DNA of 64,000 bases. Origin: Membranipora membranacea. Lineage: Eukaryota > Bryozoa > Gymnolaemata > Cheilostomatida > Membraniporidae. This document shows positions 48,801-61,067 of this stretch, one piece after another; position 1 is the stretch's first letter; each line of letters starts with the position of its first letter. The notes beneath the pieces were generated by a model that was given only the letters and a program-made list of their open reading frames with translations, was not told the origin of the DNA and ran no database searches. The translations under genes and the position numbers were made by a program. The stretch lies in the NCBI GenBank assembly GCA_914767715.1, contig OU612072.1, forward strand, positions 3,350,001 through 3,414,000, read 5' to 3'.

Positions 48801-51800
48801 TAGTGGTTTACTCCAATTTCGAATGGCTAGAATCCAGTGGATTCTAACCATTCCCATGATGGAAAAACCATGAAAAACATCTGCCGCGGCCGGGACTTAG
48901 GAAATAGGTCGAATTAACAGGGTATGGGTATTCGCGTCCAAAAAGTCATTCGTCACAATCTGAAAGTGACTTTAATGTCCGTGGGGCGATTACTCCCAAA
49001 ATCCTTACAAAATCGCAACATGGGATCATAGTGATTGCTGATTCTCTCATCTATAAATCCCCTTATGTAATCCAAAGAAGTGAATGCTAGTAGTTGCAAC
49101 TTCCACCTGATTTGGCGCGTAGGAGTTGCTGAGTGGGGGTTCGTAAAAAGTGGAAACTACCCATTACTCATATATCTACTCACGACAATAGACCATATCC
49201 GGCTCACTTCGATCGCAACAGATTCTACTTGCTTTGCCTGACACAGTCTGTACAAACACTGAATCCTCATTTTACACATCGATTTTCGAATAACCCGATT
49301 CCAATGATAAATCATCAAATGAAATTTCCATAGTTTTACTGGTCATTGGTTATCTAAAGCAGAACAGGGAAGTCACAATCCTTTCCCATCAAGCAAGTTG
49401 AGGGAATGACATCATGTCTCTTTGTCCTGATGTAATTTTATCCACTTGTTTACTCTTATAGTTGTTAGATAACGATGCCCAGGTTTGTGTCAACACAGGT
49501 GCAGTAATTCAATTACTGATATTTACTCAAAAATGTCCTTTTTTCCCCATCAGACACTAAGACGCTATCTTCTCTCAAATGAATGCAAGTAACTGGTTGT
49601 CATGTGAACAGTTTTGCAGCTGAAAGACAATAAGCAACAGAATCGGATTTTTACCAACGAGTAGGAGGGATTTGCATGCTTATTATAAAGGGAAGGGCAA
49701 CTCCTAACTATATATTACTATTCCCCTGTCCTTTATTCATAATAGATGTTCTTTATTACAGCCAAGCTAGTGGGACAGCATAAATATGACCAGTGTGTGA
49801 GGAGTAATGAGTTAGTCACACATGGATTACTAAGTGCAGACGTACCGCTAGGTCAGACACAGCTTATGAGTTATCAGCTCTCCACTACTAATCTGCCTTT
49901 CTCTATAGATGCTACTAAAAGTCACAGGTATGTATAAACAAGTATACTCATTTGCTGTCCATTCTACTATTTTGTTTTGGTTACAATAATTGCACAGGTT
50001 AGCCCCAGACCTGGCACTTAACTCAGCAGCAGGTCAAAGTTATAATAGGTATCTAATTCTGATGCTGATTAATTGTTCATGGGAAACAGACAATATTTCC
50101 CTGATAAAATTTGAGATATTCCCCCTTCCGCTAGAGAAAATTTAGTGGCCTAAATCAAGAGGATTTGGGGGGTGGAGTTATATGTTATAGCTCCATAGAC
50201 TGTCTTTCAATAATCAGACTATTGGCTTGAATCCAATGTGAATACTATTGGTCATCAGACTCTATTTATTCCCTGTACCAGGGTTACATGGTGTATAATA
50301 TGATGACGTGTTGGCCTGGTATGAGAAAGGCATCTACATAACGAAATGGTAGTCAGCTTATTTTGCAATCATGTGTTTATAATAGCTATTCATGGTATTT
50401 GAAACCAATTACGATTATATTATTACTCGGAATTAGCTGCCTGTATATACTGGTAGTGTTGCCTATGTTACTCAGACCTACTAAGGGCTGATAGCATACC
50501 AATGAGGTGATTCTCTCATAACATGCTGGTCTGTGGAAGCTATGGAGGCCAATTTGGCACCAAATAACCAACATATTACTGAGCTAGGAGTTAGTGTTAT
50601 GTTGTAGTAAACACCTACTTTAGATGTTATGGCGCTGTATACACCATCCTTATGATGTTATAATGTCATAGCGCTGTAGTATACTTCCACCTACCTATTT
50701 GTATACGGTACGTACGGTGTTTGGCACTTAACATACCTCGCGGGCATAGAAACAAAGCCACCCACACTCATCCATTATTAGAGAAAAATTGCTTCTCCTC
50801 AAACTAAAAATAACTGCCATGAGTTAGTGAGTAATTGTTTTGACATTATTAGTGTCTTACTGCCAACGGAACTACAGGAATGCTAAATCGATTATGTGCT
50901 CATCAATGTTATGGAAGGACCCATTTGACAGAGTAAGGATATATCCTTACTCTGTGAATATATTAACATATGTGTACATGGTGCAATCAAGTGTCGTGTC
51001 CTCTCTGATAAGATGAGTAAAACACCACTCTACACAATCGGCTAATCAGACCTATCTAGCCCGGTCTCAGAGAATGAGTTTGGTATTGTCTTTCTAGCAC
51101 AGCAGCAGAGACCATCCATCAATCCTTGTTGTATTATTATTTCTTGTTATTACAGTGATAGAGATGAAGTACACATCACACTGAACTGTAATGTCCCGGC
51201 AGCAGTAATATGTCTCAAAGTCAGAGTTATAGTCTCCTTCCAACATCAGCTCAGCAGGTGGGTCAGCAAGATAGTCTGGTATCTACGCCTTCAGTGACTA
51301 TCTATCATTAGTTAGCCTAGTTCTGCAGCTCTTGTTACAATGTTGAAGTTGTGGATATTAGGTCCTATGGGCTTTGTTTTTATGATACTCCTATAAATTC
51401 CTACTAAACAGGAGGAACATCAAGGAGTGAACCAATTAGATACTAAGGTAGGACTGATGAACTCCCTCTCTATGGTAGGATTACCACAACAATAAAAAGA
51501 ATCATCTACTTTGAACTTTGATTGTAATCAGCGAGTCAATGATTTATTGTAATATGAGCTAGTTCAGTAGTTTGGTAATTCAACTTTTTGATTGCTGGGG
51601 AAAATTTAAGCTAGTTCTCCATTCTGCTGTTTGGTCAGCTGCTCTGCCAGCTGAGCTTAGAAGGCTGGATTGGTCCATTCCACTCCCAATATCTTTAGCT
51701 GGAAGGAAATCGCTAAGAATGACTGGCTCATTCCCTCATTGTAAATTTATTCAAGGATTGGTAATGCTCGGTTGTAGGGAAATCTTATCTTTAGCAAGAT

Positions 51801-54582
51801 TTCAATATCAAAGAGACGCTAATTTCCTTGGATAGGTGGCATGGCTATGAGTAATTAATGGTGCATTGCTAGGATTGCTTCACCACAACACAAAAATAAA
51901 TCAGTCAAGTGGCTAAAGAGGGGGGGTCAATTTTATAATCTTCACCTTTGTGTGATGTGCGTAAAGTTTTACTCCTGGGGAATAAAAGTTTTAGAATTAT
52001 AGTTTAGCGCTGTCATAATTGTTGAGTTAACTATCCCTCAGTGTTGAGTTAGCTATCCCTCAGTGTTAGGTTGAGATCTTGAATCACTAAGATAACACAA
52101 GTGTATAATGGGTGGGTTTGAGCTGGCAAACTTTGACATCATTATCAAAATATTATTCAACTTTCTTTCAAAAACTATTTCCGATTAGCATGATCTTTTC
52201 TTCATATGCTGGTGATTTCTTATTTTAGTCACCATGGCTGAGAGTATTGAATGATGAGGCGAAATTTCTCTGTGGCTTTGTGGAATGTGTTTAAAATTCA
52301 TGTATGTCTTAGCATGAGCAGGTTGTCAAATGGCATTTTTAGTAGTATACGCTTTTGATGCTTTGCACTTTGGTCTAATTGTCCAGTCTATAGCTGCCCA
52401 GAGCCAAAAGTAAATAGCAGAAATGTCAAAGTAAATTAGTCTTTGCTTTGTCAAAGTACCTTTGCTGACAGAAAAATGAGACTAAGTTCGAGTCTATTCC
52501 GAGTCCTTCCGATATCCTAGAGTAGACAGAAGTATCAATCAGAATCTGACCTGCAGATTTAGACATCTGATACCAGTTTTGTGTATGATTACAGCTGATT
52601 AGTAACCCAGGAAGTTCTTTATTGTCTTTGTTTGGGTAGGATCGGAGGTAGAACGGAGCTCCCTGTCAGTTTTAGCTTGATTGGTTGTTATCTAAATCAT
52701 GTCAAGCCATGTTAATTATCAGTAATTGTGTTTACTAGGTATTAGACTAATTATACACTTTGTAATTGTGATAATTAGTAAGATAGCGTGTTTCTATCAG
52801 GAGGCACACTTTGCTTTAATTGGCTGAGCGAATCCTTATCGCACTGCCATGCCATGAGAAGAATTGAACTCCGTTTATTATCACTCATCTATGACTCACA
52901 AATCCAATTCATAAATCATGAGCTGACAAGACAATGGAAACAAATGAAAAGTACCACTTTGTCCTGTTCGGTGTAGTTCTGGTTTAAGTTTGAAGTTGGA
53001 GGAATGATGTCTTCTCAACCTATGAAACCTCTAGTGAGCAACCAGAACAATATAATATGTGAAACATTTGGTAGGGTAAGCTCCATCAGTTGAACGGAAA
53101 ATCATTTGATTGCTGCGTCATTATCCCCATTTAGTAAGAGGATATTAAGGACAATATGATAGATAAGTGCACTCAGACTCTGGTCATTGACTTATTTGGT
53201 CACAGATCGACCTTCCTGGTTACGATCTTGTGATAAGCTGAACTCAGATCTTATCAACTGAACTAAGATTTAAGTTTGTCACCAGTTTATCTGTGACTAA
53301 TCAACTCACAATGAAAATCTGCTTCCTTCAATGCTGGAGTTTTTGTCAAGTTCCATATCAAAAGTCCCAATGTCAAAAAAACATTTTCTGATCCATCGAA
53401 CGAGTAGATTAGTCATAATCATACTTACTGCCCTGGATACAGTTTTGCGCTGTATGATCACATCATGATCAGGTTTGCTCATAGCTGTTGCACCAAAATC
53501 GATGCCTGTTGTTAGTTTTGAGGAGGGAGTGTCCTGCCTGGAGTAAATCAAAAACGGGCCATACTAAAATTAAATCTAATTTTGGGAGAGGCAAGTGAAA
53601 AATGTTGTGACCATTTATAGATGTTCATCTAAGTCTGTTTTATAGTCATGCTGCCAAGATACAAACATTTAATTTAATAACATTCATTTACAACCACCAA
53701 CACCCTGTGATAGGAGTAAAACTCTGGTTCAGCGAACACAGAATAATGATTTTAGAACAAATACATTAAGAACAATTGTCTTCATCATGAGAAATACTGT
53801 CACAGATATATTTTGTTTTGTAGTGTATTGAAGCAGTCACTGATGCCGAGCCAGTCGCTGGCCGTCAGCGAGAGCGATACTAGGTGCGTAGAGTGGAGTA
53901 TTCCTGAGATTGCCGGGCAGACTTACTCTAAAACTCGCTTCAAGGTAATTTACTTACTGTATATCGGTTAGGTTTAACAGAAACTGTGTATTATTAATAA
54001 CAGGCAAAGTTTTACAGGTTATTATTAAATGAGCTGATATAGAAATAATATTAACACAATCCACTCTGGGTCAGCATGCAGTAGTTTAATTTTATATATT
54101 GATTTTCTTGCTTTGGTATAGGTATACATGTACTGATATAAGCCCTACTAAGATCAGCATTTGAAAAATTGGTTGTGTTGTTGGACGAGTGAGTTTGTGA
54201 GCAATTCTGTCATCACCGCCACTACCAGTGTACCATCAGATATTTGGGTCATATTAGCAATGAGGATGTAAATAGCTATGAGCCAGATGTTTTTTAATCT
54301 ATAGAGCTTTCACCATCGTTATTGCAAACTAATTTTACGAATAATAAATGCTTGAATCACTATTTTCAGTATCTGATTGTTTTCCCTCAGGTTATACCAG
54401 CGAGTCGTAATACTAACATAGACATCAGCTATCCCATCTGTTCTGTGCTCCAGTTTGAAATTAGCAATTACCTTCACTCAGCATGTAAGCTTCAGTCAGT
54501 GAAGATAGACCGAGCTCCTAATGTAAAGAAGTGGATCAGACATGTCACTGTTAGCGGTGATTGTAAGTTACAGGTCGGGTGA
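45861..54582 (+). CDS. AP complex mu subunit, most likely AP-4 mu (first exon not found)
   Basis: Medium subunit of a clathrin-independent adaptor, which selects cargo tyrosine motifs at the trans-Golgi network. Nine exons join in frame: 45861-45952, 46270-46382, 46897-46993, 47326-47454, 48214-48439, 49762-49927, 51156-51257, 53824-53944 and 54391-54582. They give 411 residues (human AP-4 mu 453). The N-terminal longin part includes AEPSIFFKLL, EILLLLICDA and VTLLAEIVDSMLIGGYIHLT. The mu homology domain includes DDIYIDLIETLDYKLN, LGQTQLMSYQLSTTNLPFSI, CVEWSIPEIAGQTYSKTRF and KKWIRHVTVSGDCKLQV at the C-terminus. The divergence from the highly conserved AP-1/2/3 mu chains, and the MSYQLSTTNLPF and GQTYSKTRF stretches, favour AP-4. 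Entry in phase 1 shows that an upstream exon with the start codon is missing from my model. The largest intron (51,258-53,823) shows nothing recognisable. Confidence 0.78.
50928..50955. repeat. Perfect 28-bp palindrome in a mu-adaptin intron
   Basis: ACAGAGTAAGGAT, AT, ATCCTTACTCTGT reads identically on both strands. No related copy was noticed elsewhere in the window. Confidence 0.9.
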
Positions 54583-57141
54583 GATGATGACTAACCCTTA
54601 GGCTAGGATAGTAGAACACTAGCAGAAGTTAATTTTTTCTCTGTAATTGATTTTTTATTCGATACCGACCTGCCTTTGATGCCCTGATTAGGCTCACTGT
54701 GTAGTTAGACATTAACTATAATTGATCTAAGTTCTATTCAGGGTGTGAAAGAGATAAACTAATTTACTATGTCATCATAATTTACCAATATAATAGTTTG
54801 TGTAACGCTTTCAGAAATAGGTTGCTAAATTCTTTTTTTTAGCGCTCTAGTCTTTTTATGCGCTCTAGTCAGTTAAAACAAAATACTTATGTGAGGATTT
54901 CAGGGTGGACCCCTGTTTAATTTGTCTTTGTGCAGGCTTTGTTCTAGATGAGCCCCATCTCAAACATCACTTGAATCATGTCTTGTCTTTCATATTTTCC
55001 TAAACCCTTTACAAAACCCATCAATGGCCCTTCAGCTTTTATTACTCGAGGTTTACCCATATCCATGTTTTTTTGTACTCCTTGTCTCTAAGTCCTAAGC
55101 TGTGACCTCAGTAAGGTTTCATGATATGAATACATGTGCTTGACATAAGTTTTTTGTTTGATAAAATTATGAAAAACCTGTTTGTTTATTGATTGATTAA
55201 AGTTGTGAGATAAACCCATTTACAAGGTATGTTATCAACTATCAAGACAGTATTTTAGTATATTTGACATTAGTATTAGTACACTGCGCAAGTGAAACAT
55301 CTGGATATATATGACTCTGAATCTGTGATGTGATGAAGCTTAACAAACACATACCCAGAAGATGTATCCATATACAAGGATATAAAACAAAGCTTGTGTC
55401 TTGTGATAAATAATATATAAATATCAGATAGATGAGTCATTGGTCCACTCAGGATAAGCAGAGCAAATATGAATCATTACTAATTTAATTGTTGAGTCAT
55501 ATCGAACATTGAAAAATTAGTCTAAAATACTCAAGCTGTCTGGACTTATAGTAAATCCATCGTAAAGTTAATGACAATTCCAGCCTGTCATTTCAATCAT
55601 TCATAAAATTGCACAAAAATTAAAGTATCACATGTTCAATAATCTATTACAATACAAATACTTTTACAACCTTGTTGTGTGATGAGAAAAGTAGGCACAT
55701 TTGGTACCACAGGAAATTACAGCCCTACAATTACATGCTGTGCAATTAAAATTAGAATTTTAAATGTATTGTTGCCACAGCACTAGCAGTCTAACTGTTG
55801 CTATTGCTGAGTATGCAGCTGGCAAATCAGCTTATCCGATCAATCATGCGTTGTATGATGAATGATTCACCGGAGTCGATATTAATGATTTATGCCGAGT
55901 CCACACATTGCCATTGTCAGAGTGTAGTGTACAGTTGGAACAGTATTGCATGTGAAGTCTGATAAAGACTGTAGTCATACGAGCAAAGATAATAAATTGA
56001 TACGAGTAGGCGCATGTCACAAACTAAACAGACTGGATTACATTACAACTATAGCATACGGCTTGCCATCTTCTATAATTCTCTCAAGTTTGCTAAAACT
56101 ACAATCTGTATTAGACCTGAATGAGAATTCAGAGTTCTTTTTAAAACAATATTTCAAAAAGCGAGTGCCGCGAACAAAAGTTGCTATTGGAACGTATCAA
56201 TTGCTTTTCATCGGATTAACAGTACACTCTTTCTGATCACTTGACTTTACAGACTGGATATTATATACATCAAGGATAAGGTATGTCATATAATTTAGTT
56301 TTCTCTATGGGATGTTATGGATTGATATCGAAAACGTAGGCATCATGGAGATACAATACAAGCATAGGTCTATACTTTGTCAATGTTCATGATCATCATG
56401 TCGAGTTGTCCCTCATGGACATGGGCAAAGTATAATAGCTTGTAACTCCAGACGCCTGTGACCAAGGAGTTAGAAACTTGAACTCCTTGCTGTGGCTGAA
56501 CACGGTAATACTGTTCTCATAGTAGAGAGTCAAGCTTTGTATCATATGGTATGTGATAGGCACTTATATAGGCTCACTGCGAAGGATATTGGTGGTGGGG
56601 AAAGGGTAGGGTACAGCAGGAAGGAGCGCCAGAATACTTGAGAGTTCACAGCAGCTCTCTGTTGCAACTGACATGCATTTGCATACTTGCCAACCTGTAC
56701 GCATAAAGCGTTTGTAAACGCTTATTTGACACTAATTGAGTTTTAAACGCAAAACGCTAGTTGTACTCATTTATGGTTTTCCAAACGCCTGTTCATCTAA
56801 TTAGGCAATCAAAAACGCATCTTTTATCTTTAGTGTTTACTTGGTTGTCATGGTTAAATAATAGTCTAAAAATCTGGTATTGGCTGCAGAAAACCATGAT
56901 GTTGATTTACAGTTGACTTTTTACCTGTCCAAGTTTTGCATGAGCCAAATTGCAACTTTTCTTCAATGAGACACAACATAACTAGTAATCCATTGTAGAA
57001 TATGGTGGTTCTGCCAACTTCAACTTTTCTTTAATCAGAGTAACAAAGTTGTCTACCTCCTTGTTGGGGTGAGATAACTCAGATCTCCTGCCCCAATTTT
57101 TCAAGGGCAAACCAGGGAGGATGGGCAAACAGGGTTTCAAA

Positions 57142-57166
57142 TAGCCTGTCTTGTCTAGACAGGCTA
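57142..57166. repeat. Short TAGCCTGTC palindrome
   Basis: TAGCCTGTC and GACAGGCTA flank a seven-base centre. The arms match the outer ends of the longer palindrome at 58,742-58,820, suggesting a common family of very short inverted-repeat elements. Confidence 0.7.
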
Positions 57167-58741
57167 GGTTACAAACAACTTCTCATTTATTATTAGCAGA
57201 TTGCACCTTACAACGCAAAGGGAAAAAGACTAATGTTGAGTGATCTGCACCCCTATGCTACTAAGGACTACTTACTGTGATAATAGCATTTTTTGGGGCG
57301 TTTTCGGGTCATTTGAGGCACCCTGGAGTTTTGTACTCATTTTTAAGCATTTTGCAAATTTTTGTACTCATTTTGGAAAAATTTGGTTGGCAAGTCTGAT
57401 CACATATACCCAAGTCCTTTACGAGTACGAGACTAGACAGTGTGGTGTGATATTAATGACTAAACAGGATGAGAATGTGCAGGTAGCAGTTGCGTAACAT
57501 GTTTTTAACTGAAGGTGTGGAAAGATGTTTGAGATAGCCAGTCTACACAAGTTCACATGAACCTTGTACCATGCACAATTTCTCAGAAGATGTTGAAACA
57601 AAAAAGAATTAGTCAAGTAAAGTAGCATAAAAATGTGGTAAGCACTGGCGGAGATTGCCATCACCCTCAATGCTTTTGTGACATCAGGCGCAAGGTGCTC
57701 TGTGCCCACCTAGACCACAATATATGGTAAAAGTATAGATCGTTTTTCCATAAATGAATGCTAATGATGTACACAGGAAAGAGCAGATGGGGTTTATTTA
57801 TCTATTAGCCTACTAATACTCTACATTCATCCTCAGTGCATAACTCTACACTTTATCAGTAAGGATATATTTAGCCTACTCTGTGATTATTTCACTATGT
57901 TTATCAAGAAAATACGGTGTATGTTCTTATAGGGGCTAATCAGTAGGTAGCGAAGCTATCGGCAGCATCCTAAAGAAATCAATGTTGTAGCAGATAGGTG
58001 TATAGGGTACTATCGCACCTGAGATGGAATATATCAGACAGATATATGGATTTTTTTTCTCTCTTGTGATTCAAATCAATGAGATCCGTTAAGTTTGAAA
58101 ATGTTGTTTGTGTGGGAAAATTTATGCGATATATCCATTGGGGAATGTGGTCTGGTTGAAGGCTGCCATTTTTGAACGGTCTCGGGGGTTTCAGGGCTGC
58201 TTGTTTTACCCTTTACCATCTGGACACCTTATGATGAACTATACACAGTATAGCTAGGCGGTGTCAAAAACATGATACGAAGGTAAATCATTGCAATCTG
58301 ACCTCATAACAATCATTGTGAGTGAGCAAAGACAAATTGGTGATTAGTGAACAATAAGTGTATGATAACAAGTGATCTACTCAGCCAAACAAATTCACCC
58401 TAGTCTGCAAATTCCGCCCTCATCGCTCTTTCCATTGCATAAATCCACAAATCTACGAGGGTAAATATCACTGGACATTGACTGCCTATAAATCATCAAA
58501 ATAGCTGAACTTCTAGAGCTGATAGGGAAACATGAGTTTATCTTTTGTGAACATTCCACACTATTATATTTTCTTTAGCTTCTCCGTTGGAATGTTTTAC
58601 AAATGTTTTTGAATAGTAATGTTTATTTTGGATAACTACAATCTAATGATCATCAGTTGGTTAGCTCATACAATATATACAAAAAGACCATATTATTGAA
58701 TTCTGGCCAAGGTGGTCAATCAACAAATCTCATATACACTC

Positions 58742-58820
58742 TTAGCCTGTCTTGACAAGCTTTGTTCGGTGGGGGGGGGAGGGAACCCCCCACCGAACAA
58801 AGCTTGTCAAGACAGGCTAA
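58742..58820. mobile_element. Long perfect hairpin with TTAGCCTG ends
   Basis: The left arm runs TTAGCCTGTCTTGACAAGCT, then TTGTTCGGTGGGG. It is matched without mismatch by CCCCACCGAACAA, then AGCTTGTCAAGACAGGCTAA. Arms are about 34 bp and the centre is only a short G/A-rich loop. It may be a minimal foldback element, or the joined ends of a deleted TIR transposon. Confidence 0.85.
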
Positions 58821-59617
58821 TACACTCTCAAAGCTAATAGGAGTGCGTAAAGTGCAGCACAACGTCGTGAAGCCAGTGACCAAATCTAGCCAGTAGTCCC
58901 TGGCTATTGAACACAGTAGAATGAGGTACCAACTGGTACCCTAGTGAACCCTAGCAAGTTAACTGATCATCTGATCGCGGGTACCCGTTATAAATAGTGT
59001 AAAATGGATAAGAGCATGAAAATTAGAAACTAAGAAAGGAGTTTTAGATCAACTGTTGCAGAGAAGCTGTCATACTCCCCACTGCTTAGCATAGCGTTGT
59101 GACTGTGCGTTACAACCACCAAGAGTAAGTTTCTATAAGTTCTGTGAATATATTGGATACCTAGCAAATCAGTAGGGATAGGTAGTTTGTGGTTTAACGA
59201 ACTATCACATGCAACACATACCGGTTTTAAATTCGGATAACGGACCCTACTGCGTTTCGAAATAAACAGTTTACTATGCTAGTCTCTACTGGCTACAGCT
59301 GACAATGTTAGTTAAATCTTTTATTTCATGTAATAATGAACCTCAAAATTACAAGAAGGAATTAAAAAAAGGCCTATTTTGAAGGCAAATGTGTACAAAG
59401 AATGTGATATTCAATAACAAAAAATATATGTTCTTCTAGGCTACTTTGAATGAAAATATATGTGAGAATTCGAATGTATTATTATGCTGGTGATATGAGA
59501 TGATGGGTGGAGCACCTGAGGTAGTTCTTTCGATTATCTGAATATTATCGTACTATTATGACTGACACTGACAGATACGGCTCATCTGATTATAAAATTT
59601 TTTTTTTGAATGACAGG

Positions 59618-59670
59618 GCTATTTGAAAATATGGAATATGAAAATATAGCCTTTCATATTTTCAAATAGC
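59618..59670. repeat. Hairpin (GCTATTTGAAAATATG arms)
   Basis: GCTATTTGAAAATATG and CATATTTTCAAATAGC are perfect inverted copies separated by about 21 bp of AT-rich sequence. Confidence 0.85.
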
Positions 59671-59707
59671 TGACAATGGCATATATATATAGTATATATT
59701 TATAAAA

Positions 59708-59746
59708 GGACTATTGCATTTCTTGACTTTGGAAATGCAGTAGTCC
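59708..59746. repeat. Hairpin (GGACTATTGCATTTC arms)
   Basis: GGACTATTGCATTTC pairs with GAAATGCAGTAGTCC with one mismatch, 38 bp after the previous hairpin. The pair may be two parts of one foldback element. Confidence 0.8.
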
Positions 59747-60216
59747 TATGTATAGATATATATATATATATATATTAGAAACAATACATATGCGATGATT
59801 AAAAAAAAGCCAGTTTTTAATAAAATGGCCATTTTCTCTGTATCTGTCTCATCTCACATCTGACAACCCTGTAAGTGTAAGACGGGCCTACCAGCAATAA
59901 TACTTCTGAATTTTCGCATAGCACCAGTCAGTAAAGAGTGAATCCATGCCAATTCATTTTGCATGATGTTGGGTTGACAGGTCACACTCCATCATAAAAT
60001 TTAGGCAGACTTCAGTGGAAAGTTATGTAAGTTAACCAGTATCCGACTGACCTGAAGACAAGGTTATGAAACATAGTGTCTGATGTGGTAGGCAAAAAGA
60101 CACATATAACCAATGATAATGGTGAAGGTAAAAATCGTTTTTGTATATTGTAAACAAAAAATGTGTAAGGTCTGAGATGAGTCTTCGAAAGTATCACATC
60201 AATGATGTATAGAGTA

Positions 60217-60570
60217 TGAGTATGTACATGACCCATACATAGTTAGTCTGAGCCCCCAGACTATGTATGAGTATGTACAAGACCCATACATAGTTAGTCT
60301 GAGCCCCCAGACTATATATGAGTATGTACATGACCCATACATAGTTAGTCTGAGCCCCCCAGACTATGTATGAGTATGTACATGACCCATACATAGTTAG
60401 TCTGAGCCCCCAGACTATGTATGAGTATGTACATGACCCATACATAGTTAGTCTGAGCCCCAAGACTATGTATGAGTATGTACATGACCCATACATAGTT
60501 AGTCTGAGCCCCCAGACTATGTATGAATATGTACATGACCCATACATAGTTAGTCTGACCCCCTAGACTC
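60217..60570. repeat. 51-bp minisatellite, about seven copies
   Basis: Starts of TATGTACA at 60,221, 60,272, 60,323, 60,375, 60,426, 60,477 and 60,528 give a 51-bp period, with one 52. Each unit contains TTAGTCTG, a C-rich loop and CAGACTATG, so it folds into a hairpin. As 51 is a multiple of three, the repeat stays open in several frames on both strands; these frames are not treated as genes. Confidence 0.93.
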
Positions 60571-60644
60571 TACATAATTATTTCCATTCCAGTCAGTTTG
60601 ATCATGTGTGTGACTACCAATCTGGCACAAAAAAACACTGCAAT

Positions 60645-60811
60645 TGATATGCCATTATGACAAAAACCCTCTCCCCAAGGTAGGATTACTCCAATAATAG
60701 TACCTAAGACTGTTCAGCAATTTAGCAATTTGATATGCCATGACAAAAACCCTCTCCCCAAGGTAGGATTACTCCAGTAATAGTACCTAAGACTGTTCAG
60801 CAATTTAGCAA
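60645..60811. repeat. Tandem duplication of about 85 bp
   Basis: Two copies, 60,645-60,730 and 60,731-60,811, share CTCTCCCCAAGGTAGGATTA and CCTAAGACTGTTCAGCAATT. They differ by a three-base indel near the start and one A/G change. Confidence 0.9.
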
Positions 60812-61067
60812 CTTCTTCATTTCTGCACTTCACTTTACATTAGGTAAGGGAGCAGTTTGTTCCTCATAAATCTCAGCTTACGTTCTATGAAATGAATTTT
60901 TAGTAAAATTTTGTTGTGACTTGGAATCTGATTTACTTTGACAGGTATTGTTGATGGATGACAGTTCACCTGCGTTAGGGAGATCGCCATACACAACAAT
61001 CAACGTGGTGACATAACAGGAGAAAACTTTGACCAAGCAGGCTGTGCTACGATCACTATCAAAGACC

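Larger units (their letters stand above)
54583..60216. other. Intergenic region without recognisable genes
   Basis: No convincing exon, RNA gene or conserved domain is visible over 5.6 kb. Open frames, including the 96-codon one at 55,946-56,236, lack good splice contexts or familiar motifs. The interval contains short palindromes and hairpins, listed separately, a (TA)n run near 59,755-59,776, and some AT-rich runs. The 3' UTR of the mu-adaptin gene and the promoter of the gene starting at 61,068 probably lie at its ends. Confidence 0.5.

Noticed and set aside
51572-51835. 87-codon open frame in a mu-adaptin intron
   Set aside because: No splice context or recognisable motif; it could be part of an old element, but nothing supports that.
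55946-56236. 96-codon open frame in the intergenic region
   Set aside because: No familiar domain, no clear exon borders and no neighbouring exons.
60194-60566. Open frames on both strands with repeated peptides
   Set aside because: They arise from the 51-bp minisatellite, whose length is a multiple of three.
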